DNA of 64,000 nt from contig NBIV01000028.1 of the NCBI GenBank assembly GCA_003194525.1, forward strand, positions 310,001 to 374,000, in the 5' to 3' direction. The stretch is from Gracilariopsis chorda. Its lineage: Eukaryota; Rhodophyta; Florideophyceae; Gracilariales; Gracilariaceae. This document shows positions 10,501-23,490 of this stretch, in pieces. The position numbers and the translations under genes were made by a program. The notes below the pieces were generated by a model, which worked only from the letters and a program-made list of their open reading frames with translations, was not told the origin of the DNA and did no database searches. Each line of letters starts with the position of its first letter. The stretch's first letter is position 1.

Positions 10501-13258
10501 ACAAAATTGCTTGCGCCAGCTAGAGCCCCATACTGCCAACAGCAAGACCGTTTAGGAACAGGTCAAACTTTACACAAACATGCCAACTGGACTCGGTCGA
10601 AGAGATAGAGAACGTGGCGTGCTTCAACCCTTCGTCCATTCATCCCCCACTTTTTTCAAAAGCACCTGCGCCATATCCTAACGTACGGGTAACCCTTACT
10701 CAAAAACTACACGACACTCAAATCTTTCTACCAAAATCGTGTAGCACTTATAGACAATACTTTCACGAGCTTTTAAAACACAATCACTGCGCCATAAAAA
10801 AACCGTTTAATATGGTACATTTTAAAGTTTATACCATATGCATTGCAACAGTATCATCTCAAATATGATGTAGAAGTACTGTACGCTTTGGCTGCCCGAG
10901 CCCATGTGGCAGTTGCAGTGTAGTTGAATTTTTGACTGTTTGGTACGATCTTCATTTATGGGAGGCTGCCTAAAGCAGAGTCTTCTTCTAGCACCACTCC
11001 ATAACCCTGAGAGCCCATTACGACTAGTCGCAGGTCACATTTTTTCAGCCTTCACCACTCAGAGAATGTGGGATAGAACTCGATCCGTGTACCCCATGAG
11101 CGAGATTGGTGGGACAGCCTTCTCTTTTACCAAGTGCTGCACTTCGTACATCCTGTACATCTGTAAAGGAATATATATCACAGGTACCGCTAACCCTTTA
11201 TCCTTTCTCGGAAGAGCTCGCTCTTTGGCAACAGCTACCGTCGTAGAAGGTATTCCAGTGATCAGTGATCAATTCACTACACTGCACTCCGAGAGAAACT
11301 CTGCACCTGCGGTGATAATGAAAAGGGAATTTGACAGGCGCGATGTGGCTGGGAGGAGAGCAACCGGAATCTGTGCTGAGGTCGCATATGTAAATGGAAC
11401 CACTGTCTCAGATATCGGTCCGTCCACCCGACGGCGACCAAATGAAAATGAAAGCCTTTCGATCCAGGGGTACAACTAATTCGATTGCTGATGATTGCCT
11501 TTTCATCTTCAAATCGTTGCTATTGCTTTACCTTCACTCACACCGCAATTGCGATTGTGATCAAAGAGCGATGACGGAACTGACTTGTAAAGTTATTACA
11601 ACGATTTAATCAATTCTCCATCGCCGATAAAACAATACCACTATAGAATCTCGTTCATGATCCAAATGTTACATGTCGCTGATAGAATCATTTCCAGACA
11701 ACCAAAAGCGTTTCGAAACATATGAAAGCCCCAAGAACATCATTGAGTCGTAGGAGTTCAATTCACCCAATATAAAGCATGGCGGTGGTGCTTACGTATT
11801 CAAATCACCAAATCATTCGTCTAGATTGCAGCCATAGCCCATTTCCGCATGTTCACGAAGAAAGTGGATGAATCGCAGAGGTTTGGTTTAATGGAGCAAG
11901 TATGGGAGCAACTTAGTGCCACAAAGATGGTTTACGAAGCGGTTTTCATAAGATCATTGTACATCGCAGTTGTAATTGCGTTTTATTTCTCAGCCAAGAA
12001 GGCTTATATAGAGCAGAAGATACTTATGAGGCTGATTATTGGGAAATTATGTGAAGGAAGACACGGAAGGTTGCGAGGGACCACTGGCAAACGGATCAGA
12101 GTTAGGACAAGACGTCTTGATCGCTCTCATCCCGCCTGTTGATACACCTTAGCAGCAAAGTGATCCTGACCAGCAGTGGCGTCCCGAATGAGGAGCACTG
12201 CCAGCCACGCAACTCCAGAGTTAAGCACATTGCGACCTAAACAGTCAGAGTACTTTTTGGGACTACCTTCTACCCACGAGTGGTAGGTGGCAGGGACGAA
12301 AACAATACATAATAAAGAATTCCAGACTCTCCACTGGAGGTCTGGGGGGATCCGCAATCAGCTCGGGACTTTCCTCGGCGCCCAATCATGTGCATTGCCC
12401 TTCCACGAAGCGCGACGCGACCGCAGACGTGCGACTGACCAACACCGCCCTATCTGTGGATCTTGCCGCGGTTTTGATTACCTCTTCCTTGATCCTTCCC
12501 TTTCGCGCTCTTTCATCGTCGGTTGTTCGTTAAGCATTCCTTGCGCTTTTTTATCTTTCCTGGTTTTCTTTAGATTTTCCTACATTCCTGCTCTCTAAAA
12601 CCTTACTATTGCCGTATAGAGGATTACACGCTATAGTGCTATCCTGAAACCATTTACGGATAGATTCTACAGCGCATAATTGAGACAAGCGTCGCGCAAC
12701 GATCGCAATGGCACAGCAACAGCTGCAGCGCGGGAGCCTCTATTCAATGACACCGAAGGATTGAGTCGCATGCTCAGCGGTCGTAAAGGTGCCCGAGGGG
12801 CACCTAAAAAGTACAAAAGCATTCTAATAGAGCAGAATATTAAATATCCGAATTTACGACTTCTGGTTCCATACTACGTTACAGAATAAGTATTATGGAT
12901 TGTGGACGTTTGTGGAAGACCAGCTCTTTGCTGTTCCGGTTGTGTCGTTGTGGATAAGAACATTGAATTAGTCTTCCCAGAGTCAGCTTTGTCCCTTTTC
13001 ATCTACCGCGCAAGAAATATATGATGCCAAACCAGTACAATGATATTGAAGCCTCATCTTCTTCAATGTTTTATAAGGACTAGATTTCTGCTTGTATTCT
13101 ATTGTACTGACTCCAAGATCGACTGGATAATGAGACTAGAGGAGAAAGTGCACCTCAACACCACACAACCGATTATTTATTATTCTTCTATGGCTTACAA
13201 CTCACACCCCGTTTTCATAATACTTCTCTGTTCCACCGATAGAGAATTCAACACCATC
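10501..13258. other. No convincing gene
   Basis: The longest frame, 10,940-11,479 plus, encodes 179 residues with no recognisable domain and no gene-like composition. A minus-strand frame near 12,127-12,357 is equally weak. I see no RNA gene. Confidence 0.35.
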
Positions 13259-13984
13259 TCATCTACACCAAACAATGTATCCATACGAAACAATACCGCG
13301 GCCTCTCAAAAACGATTGGGCCTCTCGGTAAAATGAAGAGCGCCATAGCGAAGGTACCACATACGCTCTACTTCGTCGATACCAGCTCCAGGGCACGTTT
13401 TGCATAGTTGAAAAATCTACGCCCCCACGATCGCTACATTGTTGGAAGTTTTGCCCGCTTGGATACATTATCGGTGATATAACGTCAACGTGCCGACTAT
13501 GGATTATATTCCACATGAGGCGACGGGCATCTCGGATGCCATACGGAGCTGTCTTTGAAACCGTTACTAGCACAAAGAATCCGTGCCTCTTTGCCTCCCA
13601 AAAAGAACGCAGAAAATCCCCGGTAAGACCGGATTGCCCCTCCTCAATGTCATACGCAATGCCATGATAGGAGTTCAATGAACCTGAGCGAATTGCTTTG
13701 TTGAGCTTTCGAATATAGCGACGTGTCCATGCGCCGTTCGAGTTTCCACCACCAATAGTGAGAATCTTTTTGCCTTCTAGATTACGGAAAACGGCGTTAC
13801 TATCGCGGAGCGCTCGGCTAACATCAACATGACCGCTGAAAGCGAATCCAAAGTTCGCAGAATCGAATTGTGTCGAGGAGACATCCCACGTCTTCTCCCA
13901 GTGACCTCGGAAGGTTTTGTGATGAGAACGAGCTTCTGAGAGAAGACAGACGATAACGACGATGAACAATGCAGCTCTATGCAT
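13259..13984 (-). CDS. Secreted GH18 (chitinase)-like protein
   Basis: A 241-residue protein. The start chosen at 13,982-13,984 gives a classic signal peptide (basic MHR, then a hydrophobic core to about residue 16); the frame extends upstream to 14,149 but without a signal. Family 18 features: KKILTIGGG (residues 73-81) matches the SxGG strand, and GIAYDIEE (108-115) matches the end of the DxxDxDxE catalytic strand with Asp112 and the candidate acid Glu114. PIMYPSG (171-177) fits the later barrel strand carrying a substrate-contacting Tyr. It is short for a GH18 barrel, and the first two Asp of the motif are absent, so activity may be reduced or altered. A role on extracellular polysaccharide is inference. 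Confidence 0.7.
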   Translation of the reverse strand: MHRAALFIVVIVCLLSEARSHHKTFRGHWEKTWDVSSTQFDSANFGFAFSGHVDVSRALRDSNAVFRNLEGKKILTIGGGNSNGAWTRRYIRKLNKAIRSGSLNSYHGIAYDIEEGQSGLTGDFLRSFWEAKRHGFFVLVTVSKTAPYGIRDARRLMWNIIHSRHVDVISPIMYPSGQNFQQCSDRGGVDFSTMQNVPWSWYRRSRAYVVPSLWRSSFYREAQSFLRGRGIVSYGYIVWCR

Positions 13985-15282
13985 CGTTGAAATTGCTTGC
14001 ACAGTAAGAATGAGAACGTCGCGGTTCTGAACTGGACGTGAGATGCTTTGGCTTCTTTGGTACTGGACCGAACAGTAATGCGCGCAGAGAAGAGAAAAGA
14101 CGCAGCCTCGGGGTTTTATAAATGAGAGAAGGTGAGAGTGGCGTAGCAACCGGTGTTAATGACATTGCTGGAGCAGGAAATGAGCCCTTGAGAATGACGT
14201 CATCGTCCAAAAGCAAATGTGTGCCTTTGTCTTTGCTTTGGTGCTACCAACGAGGATCTGCAAATTGACCAATTGCTGAGCGGTATCGGATAAATTACGA
14301 AACAAAGGTTTACAGACCTGTGGGCGTTATTTTGTTTGACTCCAGCGTATATCTGAAGCTGTTCAAAATGTTTCCAGGCAGCAAAGGCAGGGTTTATTTT
14401 GTGGCCGTTGCGTTCTCTCTGAAGCGCGCCAGGCAGTTAGCCCACATTCCACCTATCCTTTTCTATCTTTGTGCCTGGTGCGCCCAACTCTTCTTTTTCT
14501 TACACTCAATCTATGCCGAATGAGTAAATCGACCCATCTCTTGGACACATCAAATATTCTATGTACAGAAGAGCAAGCCGAAAGACTAACATTAACGAAG
14601 ATTGTCCTTGCTCATATGGTAATCACGCTAATCCTTTACTTGTACTACCAATCGTAGGGCAACAATTTAGCAAGTTAGGAGTCTTCTAGTGACTCGGAAG
14701 CGGCCGGTCGAGGGGATAAGGGGGCTAACCCTTACATGCTTCGGATTCCCAAGCATGTAAGAGTTAGCTCAAGTTAGAAAGGGGCACTTTCTATGGTTGG
14801 AACGTGATAGCTTTCTTACGTACGGTAACATTGGTGCCAGCAATGAACGCCGCAGAGATCCTGCTGCAAAGGGACAAAATTGGCAGCAGAATTATTGAAA
14901 GACATTATGGAGAAGCTTTTAATTATCAGGGATAACTTCAACTACCAGGTTACGTTACACGATTCTTTGCTGCGCACAGCAAAAAAAAGTACCAATCAAT
15001 CGTGCCCTTGTAGTATTCATTGCTGTTGGGATGCGCAATCCGTAGAATGCTTTCCGCGTAGGTGGCGGCGCTGCATAAGCACCAACTACCGTTCGTACCC
15101 CAACGAGCAATGCTGAGGAATGTTAGCATAGCGTTAGCTCTCACTTCAAGCTTCTTGGTCCGTACCATACTCTGAACCTACCGCCATTCCTTTCGGCAAA
15201 CCTCACTTCGAAGCGCCGCACATTTCTTGTATCATCCGAGCGCACCCTACTCACTCTCTCCCTCTGCCGTCCACACGAAACA
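13985..15282. other. Intergenic, contains one strong hairpin
   Basis: Divergent interval between the GH18-like gene and the membrane-protein gene. No convincing coding frame. Apart from the hairpin at 14,724-14,768 I see nothing assignable. Promoters of both genes should lie here. Confidence 0.4.
14724..14768. repeat. 18 bp inverted repeat (hairpin)
   Basis: GCTAACCCTTACATGCTT (14,724-14,741) pairs with 14,751-14,768 at 17 of 18 positions, with a 9-base spacer. It may be the core of a small foldback element or form an RNA hairpin. It does not overlap a gene. Confidence 0.75.
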
Positions 15283-16581
15283 ATGGAGGACACCACGCTG
15301 TACATGTCGTTTAAATTGGGAAACATGGTTGTCTGGCTGTGGCTTGAAGTTCTGGCACTGGGATGTCTTGTCTTGTGGACCACCAATCTCGCCTCCATCA
15401 TAATGGTCCTGTTTTTCAAACAGTCACGTACTCTGCGTCTTCGAGCCAAGAAAACACTCATCGACAGGATTCCACTAAACGGCGATCTCACAACTCTACC
15501 AACAGCTCCGAAGCTCATTATCACCTTTATCAGGGCGGGAGTAAGCATTGCAGTCGCCTTCAGTGCTCTAGGAATCGACCCAGGAAACTATTACACCAAC
15601 TCACAACCTTCCACTCATCTGGTGTCGGCAACAAACCTAAACTTTTCTGGGCGTGCATACGATAGCGCGCCTACCGATTCTTTGCAAGATTTTGCAGTCG
15701 TAGCTTGCGAGGACGTCACCACCACTTCGGTTGTCAAGTTCATGGCCATTGTATCCAACAGCGCCTTTTCCTGTAATTTTGGAAGAGATGTCAGCGATAA
15801 GAAAGCCATTGCGGAAGTGATTTGGGACCAGGACACAGTGCGTGACATTGCAAAGGGACAGGCCTTACCAGTGAATATCAAACTGGGTGAAAACTCCGCA
15901 GTGCTCGAAGAGGAATCAAGTGAACGCTTGATAAGGCTGCACAATTCGAAAGAAGCTCCCGTGTTCATGAGTGTAATACGAAGAGGCGTGCAGAACAGTA
16001 CGTACGGGGAATGCCACGATGACAGCAACGATGATACCACTGGGCAACGGGAGTACTTGGTATTCTCAAACGGGCGGGTTGAAGATGCTGGTCGCGTGGA
16101 AGATGAAGTCGTTAGCGTGGCGTATGTCATTTGCAAAGCGTCGTCGGTCATCCCGCTTCGAAACACGGACCGCATGATGTTTCTACCTCATATAACGGGT
16201 TCGCAGCAAATGATTTTGGCGCGACAAGTCGCAGAGGCTCTTGTTTCTATCACAGCAGATAGCTCAAAGAAGGTATTCTTCGGACAGACTAGAAGCGTGA
16301 CTAAGTTGGAAGAACGCTTTTTTAAACTGATGCTAGGTCTGACGATTGGGAATACACTGTTTCTCGTGGTTAGCGCGATACTCTTACGATATGTCAAACG
16401 CGACATTCACGTGGACGTGCTCTCTCCAGTTTCCATGTACTGGCTGGGGCGTTCGTCCGAACAGCGGGATAAACAGGGGAACAAGGAAGCTACAGAGGAC
16501 GTGTTTATACGTGCAGCGCACACCGCGAACGGAATAGAAATCGCGGAGATCCCCACGGTCCGACCAGTGCTCGGGGTCTAG
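15283..16581 (+). CDS. Three-pass membrane protein, unknown function
   Basis: A 432-residue protein in one uninterrupted frame. I do not recognise the family. Hydrophobic segments are at about 13-44 (long enough for one long or two short passes), 77-97 and 349-369. Between the second and last lies a domain of about 250 residues with at least four Cys (ACEDVT, SCNFG, YGECHD, VICKAS), suggesting a disulfide-bonded domain outside the cytosol. The C-terminal 60 residues are polar and probably cytosolic. Even codon use and a long clean frame support a real host gene. A receptor or transporter-accessory role is possible but not shown. Confidence 0.72.
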   Translation: MEDTTLYMSFKLGNMVVWLWLEVLALGCLVLWTTNLASIIMVLFFKQSRTLRLRAKKTLIDRIPLNGDLTTLPTAPKLIITFIRAGVSIAVAFSALGIDPGNYYTNSQPSTHLVSATNLNFSGRAYDSAPTDSLQDFAVVACEDVTTTSVVKFMAIVSNSAFSCNFGRDVSDKKAIAEVIWDQDTVRDIAKGQALPVNIKLGENSAVLEEESSERLIRLHNSKEAPVFMSVIRRGVQNSTYGECHDDSNDDTTGQREYLVFSNGRVEDAGRVEDEVVSVAYVICKASSVIPLRNTDRMMFLPHITGSQQMILARQVAEALVSITADSSKKVFFGQTRSVTKLEERFFKLMLGLTIGNTLFLVVSAILLRYVKRDIHVDVLSPVSMYWLGRSSEQRDKQGNKEATEDVFIRAAHTANGIEIAEIPTVRPVLGV

Positions 16582-19500
16582 AGGATGCTAACCACAACCA
16601 ATACGCTCTTCTCAGCTGCCGAAATGCAGGAGCAATCCCGAGGAGCTTTGCTATCTGTGTCTGACAAAGCTGTTTATTCTGCGACCGAGTTGTAATTGTG
16701 CGTGTGTCGTAGGCAAGTTTTGGAAGAGGTCCCGTCGTGCCGTAGTAACAACACAACATTTCAGCATCAGTTCAGCTACAACACCACCCCAAACCGCAGG
16801 GGCGTTAGACCATGACAGTCAATGGCGGTTTTTGATATCAATGATCTTCTGAGTTCGGCGAAGGCATTGCGAATGTGCACCGCAAACTCGGTAAAGCGGA
16901 ACCAGCACAAATTACAATGGTCACAGAATAGCTCTCGGCAGTAATATGGGTGTAATATCCAGTCGAAGGATTCATCGAAGTTTTGCTAGACTGCTGTTGA
17001 AGACAGTCGAGCTGAAATTGTGCAAGTTCATTTCCGCTACAGAGGTATTATGAAGGCAACATAGACCCACCGCAGTTTCGTCAGGTAATTGCCATCCGAT
17101 TGCTACTTTACTGCCATTAGGGTTAACCGCCGAAGTAACAAACAAGGAAGCCGGATTCGGATTCCAAGAGTGTAAGGAAACACTGATCTGTACATAGAAG
17201 TTCTTGTACGAGCACAGTCCACACGAGAATGTTCCCGTAGAACAATACTGCTAGTTTGCAGATTGAATGGTGACACTTCGGATGCAAACTTTGATCGTGT
17301 TGTCGAGATCTGACACTAGCTAGCTTTCGGAACGTATATAACTCAGTGCTCACCATTCTGGGGCACATAATCTCCTAAACTAATTATTCCAATACCTGAA
17401 TCCTATCTATGCAACAGTCCGAACTTGGAATCGTCAGCAAACATGGGCCTGATGATATAGTACTATTTGCTGTTATCCTGAAGTCGTGAGTACGATACAC
17501 GACTTCACAAGCAGTAGATATGGGCATCCATTTGATATCTGAAACGTATCATACCGATATGCTTAGTGAAGTCGACGGCTGCGAAAGCTCTCGCTCTGTT
17601 TGCGCGGTCAGCGGTGCTGATCGCAGTTACTGGAACATGGCCATTGTTTAACTTCTGATTCTGGCCCTGAATGCAAAGTGACAGATTCTTGACATCCATT
17701 TCCACATCATGAACGGATGCAGCGGCATATGTCGATCAAGCTATTGCATTAGTGGTTCATTCCTTACTGATCCCGCAAAGGTCCCGCCTTTTCATAGAGC
17801 GCTTGTTCGCTCTAATACACTTGTATTACGACAGGAGGAAGTTACAAGGCTTAGGTAAAGTATTGCTGCCTTTGGGCTCAAAGCAGGATGCACTTCCCGT
17901 CGCTTAGGAATGTAAATTGGGCGTAAATGGGAAGGAGGGGTTCGATGTTGCAGCGACTAATGATCGAGACAGACCGAGCGGTGCAGCTTTGATCGGAAAC
18001 AATTGTTTTCTCATCATGTTTAGCTACAGAGGCACGAACCAATTTTTTTCTCATCGCCAGGGTTGTAGGCTGTACTTCTTTACCTTTTCCCCTGTATATC
18101 TAACTCCTACATGTCTTTTGAATAGAAGTAGTTTTAAAGCATTTGTACTCCTACGAGTTTGGTGGGAGGACAACCATGTAGGTGCGAAGAGAGCTTCAGG
18201 TTCATACCGTTCCGCGCAAACAAGTCAAGATTTTATGCAGTGGCTTGTACCCTTCGTACAAACTCTGCTTTCACTTGTCGATGCCGGTCTTTCGAGAGAA
18301 CTCACGGATGGAAGCTCAACAAGCAATTTCTCAAGGGCTGGACAGGTGTTGGACGCAACAGTTGATGTGCCCTGTTACAATATATCATAGCGCAACTACG
18401 ATTTGCATCGCAGCGATGCATGCATATCCAGTCGCGCTCTTCTGTTGGGAGAAATGACCAAGCCCGCACGAAGCTTTACCTCTCGCTGCTATCCTCAACA
18501 ATGTCACTGAGGTTACTATTGGTAAACCATGAAATCCTACATACATGCGCCATGCACCTGTACAACTAGTGAGACTGTTGGCGCGCTGAGAACAGAGTAC
18601 AAGGTTGCATATCAAAGCGAATCAGAAGTGTCACATGAGTCTAATTATTCGCGTTGAGTGGTCAGTTCCAAACATATGTAGACTTCCCACACTCACAGTT
18701 CTTGAACCTGCTCAGTTGCAAGCATAGAGATATCTCCTTCGACTCTTACGGTGAAAATCCATCCCCGCTGGCAATTGGCTTAATCTACAGAACGAGATGT
18801 ACAGAGCTCAGCACAGTGTTTTAGCATTGCATTTTTGGCTTTACAGAAATAGTTCCAGTTCTGCATACGGGTGCGAAGCAGAACTGTCAAGAGTACTGCG
18901 ATGATTCAGGGGCGCTATCAAAGCCATGCATGCTGGCTGGAGTCTGAAATGAAGATTAACTCAAGCGAATTACGAACCGCGAGTGACAACCACAAAAAAT
19001 GCCAACGTTGAGGGCAGCATTTTTGGAAAATGGAACGAGAGAAAAACAGTACATGGAGAAAAGCGTCGCATGGGGACTACAACTAAGTGTTTGATACAGG
19101 AAGCTTGTATGAAAGGCATTTCGCTGGCTGATAGAAAGCAGGGTTTTGATCATGGCAGCAATCTGACTTGTTTTGAGAGGAGACTTTATGATGCGTTTCT
19201 TTTGAGAATATATGGCGTTGAGGGGCGCGTAGTGATGGTGGTCGACTGGCGTCTTTTCTTGTTGGCGGTGTGTTGTGGTTTGGTTGTGTACAGAATGCCG
19301 TGGCGTGAAATTAGTTTCCCGTGATAAAAAGAAAAGGTGGGGGAGCATTCTGGATGCGGTACTCTTAGAAATCGACTACGAGTGTGCGGTAATGATCTGT
19401 GTTCGGCAGGTATCCCTGGCAGTGCTTCAGGAGCACCGTAGAAGGCTACCAACAGTAAAGCGGAGCTGAGATCGCACCAAGAAATCTGCAACAATTGTTT

Positions 19501-22409
19501 AATAAGGGATAGCCAAAAGGAAGAGGGTTGGTGCTAAATGCGTTGGAATGGGAAAAGGGTTTTGATGGCGTTTAAGAAAACATACTATAGGCAAGCATGC
19601 TGTTCAAATGGATGTTGCTTGAATCGGGGGTTATCAGCTGAGAAAGTATTGAAATGTCAAAAAACTGTAAGGGTTGCGAAAACATACAACACAATGTAGA
19701 CTCCTCATGTGTGTATGGGGGTGATTACGAAGAATGTAAGAGGGATACAGTTCAATGGTTCTGGCAGGCGGACGGGTAAGTTGCTGTGTTGCGTGGAGGG
19801 AGTGTGAGTTGAGAGGGAGGCGGGATTGTTTTGGAAGGGTCGTTTGGGGAAAAGAATTACGAGAGACGGGCTGGAGCAGTTGGGAATGAATGAGTTGTAA
19901 TTATGTTGTGAGAAGGTTTACTTTGTGTACATATCTCCTGCTCGCAGACAAAGACAGGTATTGTAACGAGAGAAACGAGAAATTGATCAAAAGTGTGGGG
20001 GAAGAGAGCGATGACGATGGCGCATGTATGCTAGAAGGCTAGTACCAATGGACCTGGCGACGGAATGATGACAGAACTATCAACGGAGAAAGTCGACGAA
20101 ATTGGTTGCTTACAGATGGCGCAAGGTCTGGATAGCTTACCGTTAAGGTCCAGGTGGGGAACGCACTGCGTTTCTGCGAGGGGGTGCCGGGGTGCGGAGA
20201 ATTTACTTCATGTCGCATATGCCATTCAGCCAGCCAATCAAAGGCCGATAACCTCACTTCACCAGACTTGGCGCACGCTTGTACCGTCGGCCATTTTTGA
20301 TAGATTCCACGTTTACCAATCACATGCAAATAACCGGATTTCAACAGCTGGATTGCGTTTTTAATTGCATACAATTTTGCACCACGGTCCAGGTATTACA
20401 ATTTTTTGAATCTGCGCGCCACTATCGCGCAGAACATGCCTTACAAATTTGGTAATAATTCCGGTCTGTCTTTTTGCTCTGTTTAGCTCTTGTGTGTACC
20501 CATCCCTACTTTTTACACTCTTTCATTCCACCTTTTCTTGTGGACATTACTGGTTCCCCCAAAATTTGCTTTACTTTTTTGTAGGTTAAAAAGCTTAGAC
20601 ATTCGTATCTGTCATCACGTAGTATACATGTAGCGACACACAATAAAGTCCCTGCCCGCTGGCGAGTCCGCCAGAGGAAAGGGAGTATCGATTCTTTCTT
20701 GTCTTAGTGTCAACGCTCTCAGGCTTTGTACCCAAATTACCCACCGCATTTATCAACTCTTTAACCGACAATTAATGCTCTTATTGAAGCTGTTAGGTGT
20801 TTCCGAATTATACTAGTTTCTTTTTAGAATATAAGTGCCTGCTGCAATCAAATTTACACTGTTTCGACCAAAAAGTACTACAGAGAGATAAAACATTAAT
20901 GGTTTTAAAACAAATGGATTATTAGGGTTAGAATTAATTTTTAATTTTGAAAAATCAACTACACATCACAGTTTTACATTTGTCATCACCCTAGTTAATT
21001 AAAAATCTACCTAACATTGTTTGGATTTACTGTAGAGTATGAGAAGATTATCGCAATTAATAATGATATTAATTAAATATTGAACAGTATGAAACATTAC
21101 AAACACATAAATTCGTTTCAGTACTTTTTGTTATGGACTTTATAGTATCCAGACAAATATTTACTCCGTAACCAGAGAATAAACTTTTTGTCATATATTG
21201 CTCGTATTTGATCTTTAAAGCATTCTTTAATTTCTTTAAAGATGACATCTGAGTAGCGCAGCCATTACTCGTGCTATTTTGACTTCTTAAAAAGAAATAA
21301 TGTAAAATGGTGAGAATGTGTGTACTATTAAAGAGAATGACGCTCATTTCGTATCTACATATTTCATACTGTGAACTAAATCAGTAAATTGGAACCAGAA
21401 GAAAAGAAGTTATTAAAGTTTTTGTACAGTCAATCTTATAAAGTAGTCAGAAATGAAAGTTACTGGTGTTGTAAAGCTCTTAAGCACATGGAACAGGCGT
21501 CTAAAAATAATCATGAAAGTAGACCTCTGCTCCATTTGGAAGAGCAGCTCCGCTATTATAGCTCTTAAATGCGGTCTGCACTAGCCAAGCGTAAATCAAG
21601 GTAAGTACTACCTGCTTTCCAGACAAATTTGAGCTTTGTCATTGAATAAGCCTGCACTTGTGAAGATTATGGCAAAACGGTATCAAAACAATAGTGAAAA
21701 TCAGTGTGAAAGCACCCTGAGCAGTCGGCTTTCGGTCTGGAGAGTAGAAAGGAAACTCAAAGTAAAATTAGGAACCCTGCGTCACAGGGCAGAATAAAAC
21801 AATCCGTAAGACGGTAAATGTGGTAAAACATGAATAATCTTTAGCGAAGGTTATTCAATCTTCAGCGTGCAAGGGGGATGACCATGCCAAATGCAATACT
21901 TGCAGTCTTTGGGATAGAGTCGTGGCCGTGTGCCCACGGAACTCTAGTCAGAGTCGATGTTTCTTAGTGGTAAAACCAGTACTTGGGAAGCCTTCTAAGT
22001 TGAAGCGACATGTTTTGTTTATTGTGCAGATGGCGACGTCAGCCGCCACCTATAGAAGGTATCTAAATACAAAAATATCTAACAATCATCTAATCTTCCA
22101 GCACATAGGCCACTACCTGCCACGTGTAATATGGGGCTCAACTATCATGGGGTATCATGCTGAATGGCCGTGCACCAGTAATTATCCCAACCAACCCACA
22201 TCCAAGGGCTTTATGACTACCAGTCTATTGTTCACTCTGACAATGGCAGTACCCCGAAGTAACTGGTGTGGTATCACTAGTATCATCTTTGAGGGATTCA
22301 GAAGCTCACGGTAATCCGCACAAGTATCCAAACGGTAGGGGTCCCGCTTCCGGCTGCAAACTCTGATATATATCCCGTGTAGAGCAATGCATTAGCGCTT
22401 ACAATTTAA
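16582..22409. other. Long gene-poor interval
   Basis: About 5.8 kb with only short, unconvincing frames on both strands (the longest, 17,917-18,390 and 21,922-22,314, lack any family signal). A markedly AT-rich stretch lies at about 20,880-21,480. No tRNA, rRNA or transposon domain could be seen. Confidence 0.4.
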
Positions 22410-23012
22410 GCGAGGTGGATCATGAATAATTCAGTACCGACGTGGCATCGGTTCAACTCAGGCATGAGTGGAACCTTGGAAATATTGGGTGAAATTCGAT
22501 ATGGATTGTTGGTGGTATTTTTGGAACCTTCGTGGGTGATGTCTGTCCTATCTCGAATAGATGGACGTGTGGCAAGCGTCCAGATATTATTCATGGCTGG
22601 CATGATTCACAAGTGTCGTGTTGCGCCGTGGCTGGCAGTGCCGCAAAGTGACAGAAGTGTCTGGACCACGAGTGCGGCACAGTACAGTATTAGTATTCTT
22701 AGTTTATTGTGACCCAATAGTGCTTAAGAGAGTACTGCCCTGCCATTTCAATCTGAAGTGAAGTTACACTCTGACTCGGATTTGAGATTATCGTCTTCCC
22801 GAAGTGACCAACTCCACCCAGGTTTTTACCGCGTTGGGTCTCGTTGTACTCACCCGTCCAATTTCAAAAGGAGCGCTGATCTGTTTTACCCCGTGGGCTC
22901 GCCCAGTGTTTACCGTTTTTAGCGTTATTGCTTACTTTTTGTTATGGGAACAGATAGCCGTTCGACTCAGTATTGAGTTTTGCTGTGCTGGCTGAATAAG
23001 GAACAACCCACT
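22410..23012. repeat. Older LTR-like repeat, left part, split by the chromovirus
   Basis: This segment is clearly similar (roughly 70 percent or more by eye) to 40,094-40,690; long shared words include TTCATGGCTGGCATGATTCA. Its continuation is 32,040-32,316, on the other side of the chromovirus. The uninterrupted relative at 40,094-40,980 is about 890 bp and acts as a natural empty site. Lack of coding and the length suggest a solo LTR of another family. Confidence 0.82.
23008..23012. repeat. Target-site duplication, left copy (CCACT)
   Basis: CCACT here and at 32,035-32,039 directly flanks the chromovirus. An exact 5 bp duplication is the standard signature of Ty3/gypsy integrase. Confidence 0.92.
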
Positions 23013-23490
23013 TGTAGGATAGTGAGCCAAGTGGGCAAGCTCCTAATGGTCTCGTGGTAGCGTGGCAGAGCTGGGGGGTCCTAAGGTTAATGAAGCGGCG
23101 GCGACACCTCTGGTAATGTTGGCGCAATGGGGTGGCGCTGACTACGCAGTCCTACAGGTCGGAATTGCGGTAGCGATACCTTGAAGGCCAAAGGGAATTG
23201 TGAGTACCGAGTACGGGGGTGCTCAAGACTCACAAGGGTGTCTGAGTTTACTGTCCTTAGGGGAGGCGCAGCTCGAGGTGCCTAAGTATCGGCACCGAGG
23301 CGCCTCGACCCTGTGGCACTGTAAAGTGCCCTACTCTACAGTAGCTATATCTAGTCCTATGGTTACTAATTCAATAAAACTAAATAAATTATATAAAATA
23401 CAGATAGCCATCCTTGGGCCAGATACACAACGTGTATCGTCCACATGGGTCTCCAGAGTTGCGGAATCCACTGGACTTCACTATCTCACA
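23013..23490 (-). repeat. Chromovirus 3' LTR
   Basis: 478 bp, reading TGTGAG...CCTACA on the element strand. It matches 31,557-32,034 base for base by eye. Contains a cluster of short stem-loops at 23,277-23,344, including the 12 bp palindrome CGAGGCGCCTCG at 23,296-23,307 and GGCACT/AGTGCC arms at 23,315-23,330. On the plus strand there are two AATAAA words (23,373 and 23,383) next to a TATA-like stretch at 23,389-23,400. Confidence 0.96.
23389..23400 (+). promoter_or_regulatory. Possible antisense TATA box in 3' LTR
   Basis: TTATATAAAATA on the plus strand lies 262 bases before the start of the antisense frame at 23,662. The core is nearly palindromic, so the same site could serve transcription both ways. 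Functional use is inference. Confidence 0.35.

Noticed and set aside
10940..11479. 179-codon plus frame as a host gene
   Set aside because: No domain, no signal peptide and no gene-like composition; likely chance.
13985..14149. Upstream Met (14,149) as start of the GH18-like protein
   Set aside because: It would bury the clear signal peptide beginning at 13,984 behind a 55-residue leader.
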